A DNA stretch of 64,000 bases, taken from NCBI GenBank assembly GCA_963732415.1, contig CAVSZK010000004.1, positions 1 to 64,000 on the forward strand. The letters run 5' to 3'. A model generated the notes under the pieces. That model was not told the DNA's origin. It saw nothing but the letters and a program-made list of their open reading frames with translations, and did no database searches. Below are positions 1-7,962 of the stretch, in pieces. The stretch's first letter is position 1, and every line of letters starts with the position of its first letter. Source of the stretch: RPQJ01 sp963732415. GTDB taxonomy: Bacteria > Pseudomonadota > Gammaproteobacteria > Steroidobacterales > Steroidobacteraceae. A program made the translations under genes and the position numbers.

Positions 1-447
1 GGCACATGTCGTAGATCGGCAAATAGAGTAGTAAAGGTCGACAAGGTTCTGATTGGGAAGTGCAGGCTTCATGTGAAATGACGCACATTCTAGGCAGGTG
101 GCATTCGTGACAGCCGTCATGCTGTCGGCAGGCGGTACTTGCGATCTATTCAAAATCCGGATTGAATCAGCGTGCCTAGAGAAGGCAAAACTGTTGAGAG
201 GCAGAGACTCAAGGTCACCGGAGTAAGGAGTTAGAACCCGTCGCGACGGGGCGGTTTGCTAGCCTGGAAAGCGGGCCGCCGTCACGGCTCAGTGGCAAGG
301 TGCTTTAGCTCGGATCGAGGCGGTTGCCTAAAGTGCGAACCGATTCGGCTGCCTAAAGGGGGTGCGTGATTGCACGCGCGCGTCCGCGAGGTGGGTTAGT
401 GGCACGTCCTTTCTTTTTCGTGGAATCGATCGTCGAGGTACGGGCAA
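1..447. other. Non-coding leader region before the first gene
   Basis: No credible ORF lies here on either strand. It is less GC-rich than most of the window. It holds a structured stretch at 184-264 (listed separately), a direct repeat of GCCTAAAG near 328 and 352, and a small hairpin GCGTG/CACGC at 364-377. A weak GAGG at about 434-437 could serve as ribosome binding site for the gene at 448. Confidence 0.6.
184..264 (+). promoter_or_regulatory. Possible degenerate c-di-GMP-I (GEMM-like) riboswitch
   Basis: Seen: GGCAAAA (184-190), then a hairpin CTGTT/GGCAG capped by a GNRA loop GAGA (191-204), then AGACTCAA (205-212) and CACCGG (216-221), then an inner hairpin CCCGT/ACGGG (237-250), with ACCG (217-220) able to pair with CGGT (252-255). 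The order of elements matches the 5' half of the GEMM-I consensus and of the much clearer copy at 20018-20114. The conserved 3' block AGCGGGG-TACC is not recognisable. It lies about 180 bases upstream of a secreted protein gene, a typical GEMM target class. It may be a diverged riboswitch or a coincidence. Confidence 0.3.
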
Positions 448-1254
448 ATGAATGAACTTGAACACCATGGCAATCCGGTCCGAATCGCTCGGGTTGTTGC
501 TGCTGGCGTGTTGATGTTGGCTTCCTCGCTATCGTTTGCGGCGGTTCCCAATCCCCCTGTACTCGTATCAATCGATGGTGTGCCAATCGAAGGTGATCCA
601 ATTGTTACTGGGTCGATTTTCCCGCTGAGCTGGGACGATCCGGCTTTTAGCAAAGCGACCACTTCAAACGCGGTTGTCGTCAGCAATGGTCAAAGCAGAT
701 CAAATCTCTCTATCACCGATTCGGGGAATCTGGCTTCAGTTCAGTGCGACGGGTCGTGCACACTTAGCAACATCAGAATCAATTCGCGTGAGGGTGTTCG
801 ATGTGTGTCCGGAAATATGAATTTAAGCTGGATGTGGATCGAAGTTAAGGGCCAGGGGTCCGATCATGCCGACGGATTGCAGTGTTACAGCCCTGGTTCT
901 ACTGGCGTTGTGACAGTAAAGAATACGACGTTCCGTGGGTACAACAGTGCAGCTACAGCGGGATTCTTTTCTGCTGATTCGTGGCGCGGATCATTCGTAT
1001 TTGAGAATGTGCTGTTTTGGGGCGCGCCGTACGGGCTTCGAATTCACGCTGATGGCTATTCGGGCGCCTCAGCGAAGCTGAAGAACGTCTACTTTGTGCG
1101 CAACTCCTTCGGATATGGTGCCTTTCTACTGGACGTAAACGTCGCACAGTGGGAGAACGTTTATTACGTCGATATCGTGAACGGTGAGATGAAGAATCTG
1201 ACTCCCATCAAATGCGATGTGTCCAACGTGACCGGCACATGGTCGTGCCCATAG
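448..1254 (+). CDS. Secreted right-handed beta-helix-like protein, unknown function
   Basis: 268 aa. Residues about 10-31 form a signal peptide (basic start, hydrophobic core, SFA-A cleavage site). The mature part is rich in short strand-like segments with Asn, Ser, Gly and aromatic residues (for example NTTFRGYNS, ENVLFWGAP, KNVYFVRNS), a pattern typical of parallel beta-helix folds found in pectate-lyase-like and polysaccharide-processing proteins. Several cysteines near residues 99-119 and at the C-terminus may form disulfides. No catalytic motif is recognisable. It sits at the edge of the polysaccharide locus, upstream of a convergent deacetylase, so a role in polymer binding or cleavage outside the cytoplasm is inferred only. 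Base composition is less GC-rich than most neighbours. Confidence 0.6.
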   Translation: MNELEHHGNPVRIARVVAAGVLMLASSLSFAAVPNPPVLVSIDGVPIEGDPIVTGSIFPLSWDDPAFSKATTSNAVVVSNGQSRSNLSITDSGNLASVQCDGSCTLSNIRINSREGVRCVSGNMNLSWMWIEVKGQGSDHADGLQCYSPGSTGVVTVKNTTFRGYNSAATAGFFSADSWRGSFVFENVLFWGAPYGLRIHADGYSGASAKLKNVYFVRNSFGYGAFLLDVNVAQWENVYYVDIVNGEMKNLTPIKCDVSNVTGTWSCP

Positions 1255-1468
1255 CGGACGGGCTAACCATCTATCGGTGCTCTCGGGTACGTTTACCGCA
1301 CCCTACCGGTGCAGCGCTGGAATAGGCGTTTTTGCTCAATTACGCACGTATCCTGGCGACAGTCGGGAGCGAGGACCTCTCTGACCCGACCACGGCAGCT
1401 GGTTGCGCAACGCCGGTTTCCAATCCAGCCAGATTGCCGGGGTTGATGCACGGAACGAGGCAGGCGCG

Positions 1469-2218
1469 TTAGGCGCGAAACCAGGCTGTATGGTGCGCAG
1501 TGCGGCCATCTACTAGTTCGCCTACGGTCACACCCCGAAAGCCTCGGTCGGTCAGACCACGTAGCACCATTGCCAGCGCCCGGGCGCGGTCAAGACCAGG
1601 GTTTGCTATATCTTGGGTCTCGCTGTCGGCGAGGCAATCGTGCAGCAGAAGGATTCCGCCGGGTGTTGCGCGCGCGATGGCGAGCGTAGCTATGTCGGCT
1701 TCGTTTCTGGTCTCCCAGTCCGCACAGTCCGCGCTCCAGACCACGACCTTCATGCCAAGACGTCTGGCCGCTACAAAGCTCGAAAGATTCTGGGACCCGT
1801 AAGGAGGTCTGAACCACCTTGGCGCACTGCCGGTAAGGGCCGAAAGCCTCCCGACGCCAGCGACCATGTGTGCCAACAAGTCTCGTCTGGAAAGTTGCGT
1901 CAGCCTCCGATGATCCAGTCCATGCAAGGCCACCTCATGACCTGTGGTGATGATTCGCTCCAATATCTTATGGTTTCTTTCGGCACGATCAACAATGACA
2001 AAGAACGTCGCCTTAGTTCCGTGGCAGTCCAGGACGTCTAACAAACGAGGCGTTGATTCGGGATCCGGTCCATCATCAAAAGTTAGCGCCATGATCGGTT
2101 CATCAGTCTTGGCACCGCGGATTGACCCGAAGGGCCCCACAAACGGATCTGTCGCCGCTCGAATCCTTCTCCGAGCATCACTAGAGAGTCGGGATCGAAT
2201 TCTCCAAACTAGATTCAT
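1469..2218 (-). CDS. Polysaccharide deacetylase (NodB homology, CE4)
   Basis: 249 aa. The NodB domain starts near residue 40: motif 1 TFDDGPD with metal-binding Asp (48-49), motif 2 H99-x3-H103 (HGLDH), motif 3 RPPYG (137-141), motif 4 DCADW (164-168) and a late LLLHD motif. All metal and catalytic residues of carbohydrate esterase family 4 are present, so an active de-N-acetylase is expected. There is no clear signal peptide, which suggests a cytoplasmic or membrane-associated substrate, perhaps a lipid-linked intermediate or the exopolysaccharide. It is transcribed in the same direction as the glycosyltransferase just upstream (2259-3464), with about 40 bp between them, so the two probably form an operon. 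Confidence 0.85.
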   Translation of the reverse strand: MNLVWRIRSRLSSDARRRIRAATDPFVGPFGSIRGAKTDEPIMALTFDDGPDPESTPRLLDVLDCHGTKATFFVIVDRAERNHKILERIITTGHEVALHGLDHRRLTQLSRRDLLAHMVAGVGRLSALTGSAPRWFRPPYGSQNLSSFVAARRLGMKVVVWSADCADWETRNEADIATLAIARATPGGILLLHDCLADSETQDIANPGLDRARALAMVLRGLTDRGFRGVTVGELVDGRTAHHTAWFRA

Positions 2219-2258
2219 GAAGTTCTAAAAGCGCTGTCCCAGGGAGGGTGATTCTTTC

Positions 2259-3464
2259 TCAGAGCGCCGCACGACCTGGTCGCCATCTCGGAACGGCTGG
2301 TTGTCCAGAAATAGCGGCAAGGATATCCAAAGCTGCGCGATCCCATGTGAAATATCGTTGCACGGCAGGCGCATCGCGGTACGCATTTGCGTACACGGCG
2401 TCGTTCGTCAGCGTGCGGAGCATCGCATCGGCAACAGCATCCACAGTATATGTTGATACCAGATCGCCATTGACGCCGGGTACGATAAGTTCCGGCATTG
2501 CGCAAGCATTGCTGCCGACGCAGGGCAGGCCGCGCGAGAGAGCTTCAACAAAGACAATCCCGAATCCTTCCAGCCGCGAGGGCATAACGAACAGGTCGTG
2601 AGCGTCGATCAGGCCGGCGACTTGCGATGCAGGTACCCGACCCAAAAAACGCACATTATCCGGAATCGCGCCGGTAAGTGGCCAATGGGAGGGGCCTGCC
2701 ACAGTAAGCGATACATTTGGAATTACGCGGGCCAGGCGCTGCAAGGCGCCAACTACGAGATCCCCTCCCTTGGTGAGAAAGTCCTTTCCCAGGAATAGCA
2801 ACCGACTTCGAGGCGCCGAACGAACCGCAACTTCGTTTGGTGTATCTCCTAACGCGACGGTCCCGGGATACATGACATGTATCTTCTGAGGGGAGATACC
2901 GTTAGAGATGAGTCGCGCTGCATACCATTGGCTAAGCGAAAAGATGCCAGCCGCGTTGCTATGAACCTGCGACTGGTACTCCTTCAGCTTTTGAATATGC
3001 GGTTTGCGCAATCCCGGAAAGTGCGGAATGCCCCTGCCGTCCTGCCAGTAATCGAGCAGAATGTCGAAGCACATATCTTCGACTATGTAGTACCGGCATC
3101 TCGGCAGGCAAAGAGAGCCAATTTGTATAATGGAATCTAAACTGTGCTTGTCGAGATGATGATTAATTTCCCTGCAAACGATGCGTCGGGTTAAAGAGTA
3201 ATGCTTCCATTGAGAAACCCATTGACCGTTGATTCGTCGAGCGTGCAGACCCTTTAGGACCATCCGGACCGAGCGGGACAGATGTGGGCCGACGTCGACA
3301 ATTTCGGTATGTCGTCGCAGGGCATTCATAAGATGCCAAGCTGTGCCGGACCAGGTGGTCGCCGGGTCCGGGTCCCAGTTGCACGCGAATCCCATCGGCC
3401 GATCCTGCAATCTGGCCAGGTTCGCGGATCCGGAGTCTGCCGCGGTGACTAAGGTAGAATACAT
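2259..3464 (-). CDS. Glycosyltransferase, GT4-like (GT-B fold)
   Basis: 401 aa from the first ATG; a second in-frame ATG at 3395 (MGFACNWDPDP) is also plausible and would give 378 aa. The C-terminal half carries the retaining GT4 hallmarks: a KGGDL segment after FLGKDFLT, and an EX7E motif in SRLEGFGIVFVEAL followed by GLPCVGS and MPELI. The N-terminal half is the acceptor-binding Rossmann domain. It most likely transfers a sugar from a nucleotide sugar to the growing polymer or a lipid-linked oligosaccharide at the cytoplasmic face. Substrate is not predictable. It is co-directional with the deacetylase downstream. Confidence 0.8.
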   Translation of the reverse strand: MYSTLVTAADSGSANLARLQDRPMGFACNWDPDPATTWSGTAWHLMNALRRHTEIVDVGPHLSRSVRMVLKGLHARRINGQWVSQWKHYSLTRRIVCREINHHLDKHSLDSIIQIGSLCLPRCRYYIVEDMCFDILLDYWQDGRGIPHFPGLRKPHIQKLKEYQSQVHSNAAGIFSLSQWYAARLISNGISPQKIHVMYPGTVALGDTPNEVAVRSAPRSRLLFLGKDFLTKGGDLVVGALQRLARVIPNVSLTVAGPSHWPLTGAIPDNVRFLGRVPASQVAGLIDAHDLFVMPSRLEGFGIVFVEALSRGLPCVGSNACAMPELIVPGVNGDLVSTYTVDAVADAMLRTLTNDAVYANAYRDAPAVQRYFTWDRAALDILAAISGQPAVPRWRPGRAAL

Positions 3465-4005
3465 CTCGCGCGAATATCTGATCGAGAGCCTTGGCCATAC
3501 AGGTTATCCGTAATGGCCCTAGGATTTTGCCGAACGTATCGCATTGTATTGACGTGAGGGATTTGAACCAAGCGCGGGGCGCGCTGCTTGCTATCGCTGG
3601 TGGACCGACATGGGGCATAGTGTTCTAAGGCCGCAGTTCTCCGTCGAAAAGGTGGTCAGGCGGGTTGGCGATGCGGATTGCGGGGAACATTTGACATATG
3701 CACGGTCATTTGGGGGGGGCTCCCGTCGCAATGTTGCTTGTCTAACGTGGCAGTATTTTTCTCGCATAGCACATCAGACGACGCTACAGCTACGGGTGAG
3801 AAGTGCATGTGTCATCGACAGTACGCGAAAGCGGCGGCGCGGCACAGATGTAGATATTGGCGACCCGCAAACTGAGTCAGTTTCGGTTGGCATTGATTCA
3901 ACCCGGAGATGCTGCGGGGGGGGCGAGCGGCATTCTTAATTCGTGAACGGCGATAATAGGTTTGCTCCGATGCTGGAGCACAATTCAGGTGTGAGCTTGT
4001 AAGTC
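3465..4005. other. 541-bp intergenic region between divergent genes
   Basis: No supported gene. Short ORFs here have no recognisable protein character. The region separates the leftward deacetylase/glycosyltransferase pair from the rightward polysaccharide operon beginning at 4006, so promoters for both must lie here, but no convincing -35/-10 pair stands out. It contains two G-runs (near 3712-3719 and 3912-3919) and a small hairpin TGCTCC/GGAGCA at about 3963-3980. Confidence 0.5.
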
Positions 4006-4458
4006 ATGTCTCAGCGACGAGTACTTGCGGTAGCGTCGGCCGGTGGCCATTGGGTCCAGCTTCAGCGCCTCCGTCCGGCCGTGGATGCGCATGACGTGGC
4101 GTTTCTTACGACCGACAAAGGATACAGAAGCGAGGTCAGCCCGCACCGCTTCTATGCGGTCAACGATGCATCACGTTGGAACAAGGTCCGCTTGCTCCAG
4201 ATGGCGGCCAGGATCGCGATTGTCGTGCTCCGCGAGAGGCCAGACGTGGTGATTTCCACGGGGGCTGCCTGCGGGTATTTCGCGATCCGCTTTGGCAAGT
4301 TGTTAGGAGCGCGAGCAATCTGGGTCGATTCAATCGCAAACGTGGACGAAATGTCGATGGCGGGGCGTCTGGCGCGGCGTCATGCCGACCTGTGGTTGAC
4401 ACAGTGGCCACACTTGGCGGCGCCGGACGGTCCGCATTTTCTTGGAGCGGTCATTTGA
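4006..4458 (+). CDS. Alg14/PssD-like glycosyltransferase subunit
   Basis: 150 aa, the usual size for bacterial PssD/Alg14-like proteins. The N-terminal ASAGGHWVQL motif is the GGH signature of this family, and VISTGAACGYFA plus IWVDSIAN are conserved. In the family, Alg14/PssD anchors the catalytic Alg13/PssE partner to the membrane and together they form one GT28-type transferase working on a polyprenyl-pyrophosphate sugar. The stop codon overlaps the TTG start of the next gene by three bases, which fits stoichiometric production of the two halves. First gene of the main rightward polysaccharide operon. Confidence 0.85.
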   Translation: MSQRRVLAVASAGGHWVQLQRLRPAVDAHDVAFLTTDKGYRSEVSPHRFYAVNDASRWNKVRLLQMAARIAIVVLRERPDVVISTGAACGYFAIRFGKLLGARAIWVDSIANVDEMSMAGRLARRHADLWLTQWPHLAAPDGPHFLGAVI

Positions 4459-4949
4459 TTTTCGTCACGGTCGGTACGCAATTACCTTTTGATCGAATGG
4501 TCCGCGCAGTCGACGACTGGGCCGGTCGGTCAGGTCGTCGCGATATCTTTGCGCAAACTGGCCCGAGCGAGTTCGTACCAGAACACTTGGAATGCTGTCC
4601 GTTTCTGAGTCCACAGGATTTCGCGCGACTCTTTGCGCAGGCCGAGCTGGTTGTTGCCCACGCCGGCATGGGCTCGATTCTGAGCGCAATGAGTCAAGCC
4701 AAACCCATCCTCGTGATGCCACGCCGCGCGAGCCTGGGGGAGCAGCGCAACGATCATCAACTCGCAACAGCGCGGCGATTCAAGGAGACGAACCGCATCA
4801 TGGTCGCGATGGACGAGAACGAGCTTTCCGAGCAGTTGGATCGACTGGGAGCACTGCCGGAAGCGTCGCGTATCGGTCCATACGCGTCAGCGGAATTGCT
4901 GTCTGCGATCAGTCGTTTCATTGCTGGCGAGGGGCAGAGCAGCCAATGA
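4455..4949 (+). CDS. Alg13/PssE-like glycosyltransferase catalytic subunit
   Basis: 164 aa if it starts at TTG 4455; TTG overlaps the TGA of the upstream gene (TTGA), and GGAGCGG sits just 5' at 4444-4450. A longer in-frame ATG at 4176 would lie almost wholly inside the previous gene and is unlikely. The protein begins IFVTVGTQLPFDRM, the family signature, and has the UDP-sugar-binding AHAGMGSILSAM motif, then PRRASLGEQRNDHQ. It is the catalytic half of a split GT28 enzyme with the product of the preceding gene. Confidence 0.85.
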   Translation: MIFVTVGTQLPFDRMVRAVDDWAGRSGRRDIFAQTGPSEFVPEHLECCPFLSPQDFARLFAQAELVVAHAGMGSILSAMSQAKPILVMPRRASLGEQRNDHQLATARRFKETNRIMVAMDENELSEQLDRLGALPEASRIGPYASAELLSAISRFIAGEGQSSQ

Positions 4950-6121
4950 CGTCCCAGCCGGCCAGACCAGCGAATTGCGACGGTGTCGTGTGCTTCGCCG
5001 CGGTCGATTGGTGGTACCACAATCGCGGCCACAGCGAGTGCCAGATCATGCGAAGACTCGCCGGGCGGGTGCCGGTGCTCTGGATCAACAGCCTGGGTAT
5101 GCGCACGCCGACGCCGGGAAAGTCGGACATTGTGCTGCGACGCTATGCACGTAAGTTGTCCAGCACACTCAAGGGTCTGAAGCGCGACCAGAGCGGCATG
5201 TGGGTCTACAGTCCACTTTTCATACCGCGGTACTCGCGAAGGTTTGCAGCAATCAACGGATTTCTGGTGGCCAAGCAGGTGGCGCTGCTCACTAGACGTC
5301 TCGGCATGCGGGAACCGTCGGTATTTGTGACGATTCCAACCGCAGCGCCTGCGGTTGCCAGGGGGCGGTGGATTCGTACGGTGTTCAATCGTTCGGACGA
5401 CTTCTCGCAGTTCCCGGAGGCCGATGCGGCGTTCGTGCGCGAACTGGAAGCAAGAATGTTCGGGCTCGCGGACTCCACGATTTACGTCAATCAAGCACTC
5501 TTCGAGCGGGAACGCGACACGACATCTGATCCTCGGTTCATCGGGCACGGCGTCGACGTCGCGCACTTTGACCGCGAAAGGAGGGTGCCAGGGGCCTGCC
5601 CGGCCGAGATTCGCGACCTGCCACGGCCTTTTGTCGGTTTCTATGGTGGTTTGCGTGACTACACCGTCGACCTGGACCTGATGATCAAGACGGCTCGAGC
5701 AGTGCCGACTGGAACCTTGCTGGTCATAGGCCCAATGGCGATGGATATCTCGCCTCTACTGGCCGAGCCGAATGTTGCCTACTTGGGTCCGATCCCGTAC
5801 GAGAGGCTGCCTCAGTACGCCAGCCAGTTCGACGTCGGCATCATGCCGTGGCATGACAATGAATGGATTCGCGCTTGTAACCCGATCAAATTCAAGGAAT
5901 ATCTCGCGTTAGGCTTTCCGATCGTGACGACCGATTTCGAGCAGCTTGGCGAATTCAGGTCCCTGGTATTTGCGAGCCGGAGCCATGACGAATTCATCGG
6001 CAACATCAGGAAAGCGCTTGCCGAGTCCGACGAATCCTTGGTGCTGCGTCGGAAAGAGTCCATCGCTGGCGACAGTTGGGACAAGATTGCCGACAACGTG
6101 GCAGATCTCCTGCGAGTTTGA
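4946..6121 (+). CDS. Glycosyltransferase, GT-B type (TuaH-like)
   Basis: 391 aa starting at ATG 4946, which overlaps the previous stop (ATGA). The start region reads VVCFAAVDWWYHNRGHSEC, resembling TuaH/WsbH-like glycosyltransferases, followed by MRRLAGRVPVLWIN. The C-terminal half has VGFYGGLRDY, a donor-site loop PNVAYLGPIPYERLP and CNPIKFKEYLALGFPIV, where the Glu of KFKEYLA takes the place of the usual nucleotide-ribose binding Glu. Function is transfer of a sugar during repeat-unit assembly on the cytoplasmic face; the sugar is unknown. Translationally coupled with the Alg13/Alg14-like pair. Confidence 0.75.
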   Translation: MTSQPARPANCDGVVCFAAVDWWYHNRGHSECQIMRRLAGRVPVLWINSLGMRTPTPGKSDIVLRRYARKLSSTLKGLKRDQSGMWVYSPLFIPRYSRRFAAINGFLVAKQVALLTRRLGMREPSVFVTIPTAAPAVARGRWIRTVFNRSDDFSQFPEADAAFVRELEARMFGLADSTIYVNQALFERERDTTSDPRFIGHGVDVAHFDRERRVPGACPAEIRDLPRPFVGFYGGLRDYTVDLDLMIKTARAVPTGTLLVIGPMAMDISPLLAEPNVAYLGPIPYERLPQYASQFDVGIMPWHDNEWIRACNPIKFKEYLALGFPIVTTDFEQLGEFRSLVFASRSHDEFIGNIRKALAESDESLVLRRKESIAGDSWDKIADNVADLLRV

Positions 6122-6265
6122 CCTTGGCCGCCTGACCACGACAACGTGTAAACTGTTGATCGTATTACATAATTTAGAGCAAATATTCCTCGATACTGCC
6201 CCCGCGACTGCTAGACTGGTGACAGCAAAATAAAGGCATTCTGGCGCTTCATTTGGAGGAAGCGG
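6122..6265 (+). promoter_or_regulatory. AT-rich spacer, possible promoter of the amino-sugar operon
   Basis: About 140 bp separate the glycosyltransferase block from the amino-sugar genes. The stretch around 6145-6190 is markedly AT-rich, with a TTGATC and TAATTT/AATATT hexamers that could form a sigma-70 promoter. A strong GGAGGA at 6255-6260 precedes the GTG start at 6266. No terminator-like hairpin was recognised. Confidence 0.35.
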
Positions 6266-6766
6266 GTGGAATCGCCGGAGAACATCAGCATGCCAATCGC
6301 CGAGTCCGTGCACTTGGGGCAGGACGTAAAGATTTTTCACCCCACGCTCGTCAATCTCTACGGATGCACGGTGGGCGACGGCTCCCGGATCGGCGCTTTC
6401 GTCGAGATCCAGAAGAACGCGACCGTGGGCGCCCGCTGCAAGATCTCCTCGCACACATTCATCTGCGAGGGCGTGGTGATCGAGGACGAGGTCTTCGTCG
6501 GCCACGGCGTGATGTTCACGAATGATCGCTTTCCCCGGGCCACGAACCCTGACGGTAGTCCGCAATCGGAGGCCGACTGGGCCGTCGAGCCCACGATCGT
6601 CAAGCGGACGGCCTCGATCGGTTCCAACGCGACGATCGTGGCCGGAGTGACGATCGGGGTGGGTGCCCTGGTCGGGGCCGGAGCGGTGGTCACCAAGTCC
6701 GTGCCGGACTACGCGATCGTGGCCGGTGTACCGGCCCGGGTGATCGGGGACACGCGAAAACGGTAG
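6266..6766 (+). CDS. Left-handed beta-helix N-acetyltransferase (WbpD-like)
   Basis: 166 aa from a GTG with GGAGGA five bases upstream; ATG at 6290 is an alternative. Nearly the whole chain is hexapeptide repeats (for example IGAFVEIQKNATVGARCKI, VVIEDEVFVGHGVMFTND), ending in the GVPARVIG cap typical of LbH sugar acyltransferases. The FTND loop after VGHGVM is seen in WbpD/WlbB-type UDP-3-amino-sugar N-acetyltransferases. The following Gfo/Idh dehydrogenase and DegT aminotransferase complete a WbpB-WbpE-WbpD-like set, so acetyl-CoA-dependent N-acetylation of a UDP-3-amino-3-deoxy sugar (acid) is the likely reaction. Confidence 0.75.
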   Translation: MESPENISMPIAESVHLGQDVKIFHPTLVNLYGCTVGDGSRIGAFVEIQKNATVGARCKISSHTFICEGVVIEDEVFVGHGVMFTNDRFPRATNPDGSPQSEADWAVEPTIVKRTASIGSNATIVAGVTIGVGALVGAGAVVTKSVPDYAIVAGVPARVIGDTRKR

Positions 6767-6834
6767 TACGTCACAGTTTCGCCACAGTTAAAGCTTCAGA
6801 ATTGGTGCGATGGGTCTAGGTTAGGAGCGAAGCT

Positions 6835-7923
6835 GTGATTAACGTCGGAGTAGTGGGCTACGGATATTGGGGCCCGAATCTCGTGCGAAATTTCGCCGAG
6901 ACCCCGGGGATGAACCTCGCGGCCGTGACGGACCTCGATCCCAGGAAGCTCGAGGTGGTCAAGAAACGCTTCCCGGCGGTCAAGACCACGACCGACTACC
7001 AGGAACTGCTGGACGACCCGGGTATCGACGCGATCGCGATCGCGACCCCGGTCAATACACATTTCACGCTGGGAATGGCGGCGCTGAAGGCGGGCAAGCA
7101 CCTCTGGCTCGAGAAGCCGATGACCGAGACATCCGACCAGGCGCGCCAGCTGGTCGAGGAGGCCGAGAAGCGCAAGCTGGTACTGCTGGTGGACCACACG
7201 TTCATCTACACCGGTGCCGTGCGCAAGATCGGCGAGATCATCAGGGCCGGCGACCTGGGCGATATGCTCTACTACGATTCGACCCGCATCAACCTGGGCC
7301 TATTCCAGCGCGACGTCAGCGTGATCTCCGACCTCGCCGTGCATGATTTCGCAATCCTCGATTTCCTGCTGGGCGAGCACCCGGCGGCGGTGTCTGCGAG
7401 CGGTATCAACCACTTCCCGGGTACCCCCGAGAACCTCGCCTACATCACGCTCTTCTACGACTCCGGCATGATCGCCCACCTCAACGTGAGCTGGCTCGCG
7501 CCGGTCAAGGTCCGGGGCATCCTGATCGGCGGCAGCCAGAAGATGATTGCCTATGACGACCTCGAGCCCAGCGAGAAGGTAAAGGTCTACGACAAGGGCG
7601 TCAGCTTCACCGACGACCCGGCGCAGATCCAGGAGATGCGCGTCGGCTACCGCACGGGCGACATGTGGGCGCCCAAGCTGGTCGGCACCGAGGCGCTGCG
7701 CGTCGAGGGCGAGCATTTCGTCGACTGCATCGTCAATGCCAAGGCGCCACAGACCGACGGCAAGCTCGGGCTGCGCGTCGTCGAGGTGATCGAGGCCGCC
7801 ACGAATTCGATGCGAGGCCGGGGCGAAGTCGTCTACGTCCAGCGCGATGCTGGTGACCGGCGCCAGTCCAAGGCGCCGCGCCGGAAATACGACAACGGCC
7901 AGCGCACGGCCCAGGCGAAGTAA
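6835..7923 (+). CDS. Gfo/Idh/MocA family sugar dehydrogenase (WbpB-like)
   Basis: 362 aa, GTG start with TAGGAG upstream. The N-terminal Rossmann fold shows VGYGYWGPNLV (GxGxxG), and the EKP dinucleotide-fold motif appears in LWLEKPMTET near residue 100. The C-terminal domain is the usual alpha/beta substrate-binding module. In the UDP-GlcNAc3NAcA pathway WbpB oxidises C3 of the UDP-uronic acid before transamination by WbpE. Its position between a WbpD-like acetyltransferase and a DegT aminotransferase supports that role, although Gfo/Idh enzymes act on many sugars. A WbpA-type 6-dehydrogenase is not in the window. Confidence 0.75.
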   Translation: MINVGVVGYGYWGPNLVRNFAETPGMNLAAVTDLDPRKLEVVKKRFPAVKTTTDYQELLDDPGIDAIAIATPVNTHFTLGMAALKAGKHLWLEKPMTETSDQARQLVEEAEKRKLVLLVDHTFIYTGAVRKIGEIIRAGDLGDMLYYDSTRINLGLFQRDVSVISDLAVHDFAILDFLLGEHPAAVSASGINHFPGTPENLAYITLFYDSGMIAHLNVSWLAPVKVRGILIGGSQKMIAYDDLEPSEKVKVYDKGVSFTDDPAQIQEMRVGYRTGDMWAPKLVGTEALRVEGEHFVDCIVNAKAPQTDGKLGLRVVEVIEAATNSMRGRGEVVYVQRDAGDRRQSKAPRRKYDNGQRTAQAK

Positions 7924-7962
7924 GCCGGGCGCCACGCGACCATCATTTCCAAGGAGCCCAAC

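Noticed and set aside
3610..3939. 109-codon frame in the 541-bp spacer
   Set aside because: No ribosome binding site, no domain and unusual amino acid composition; treated as intergenic.
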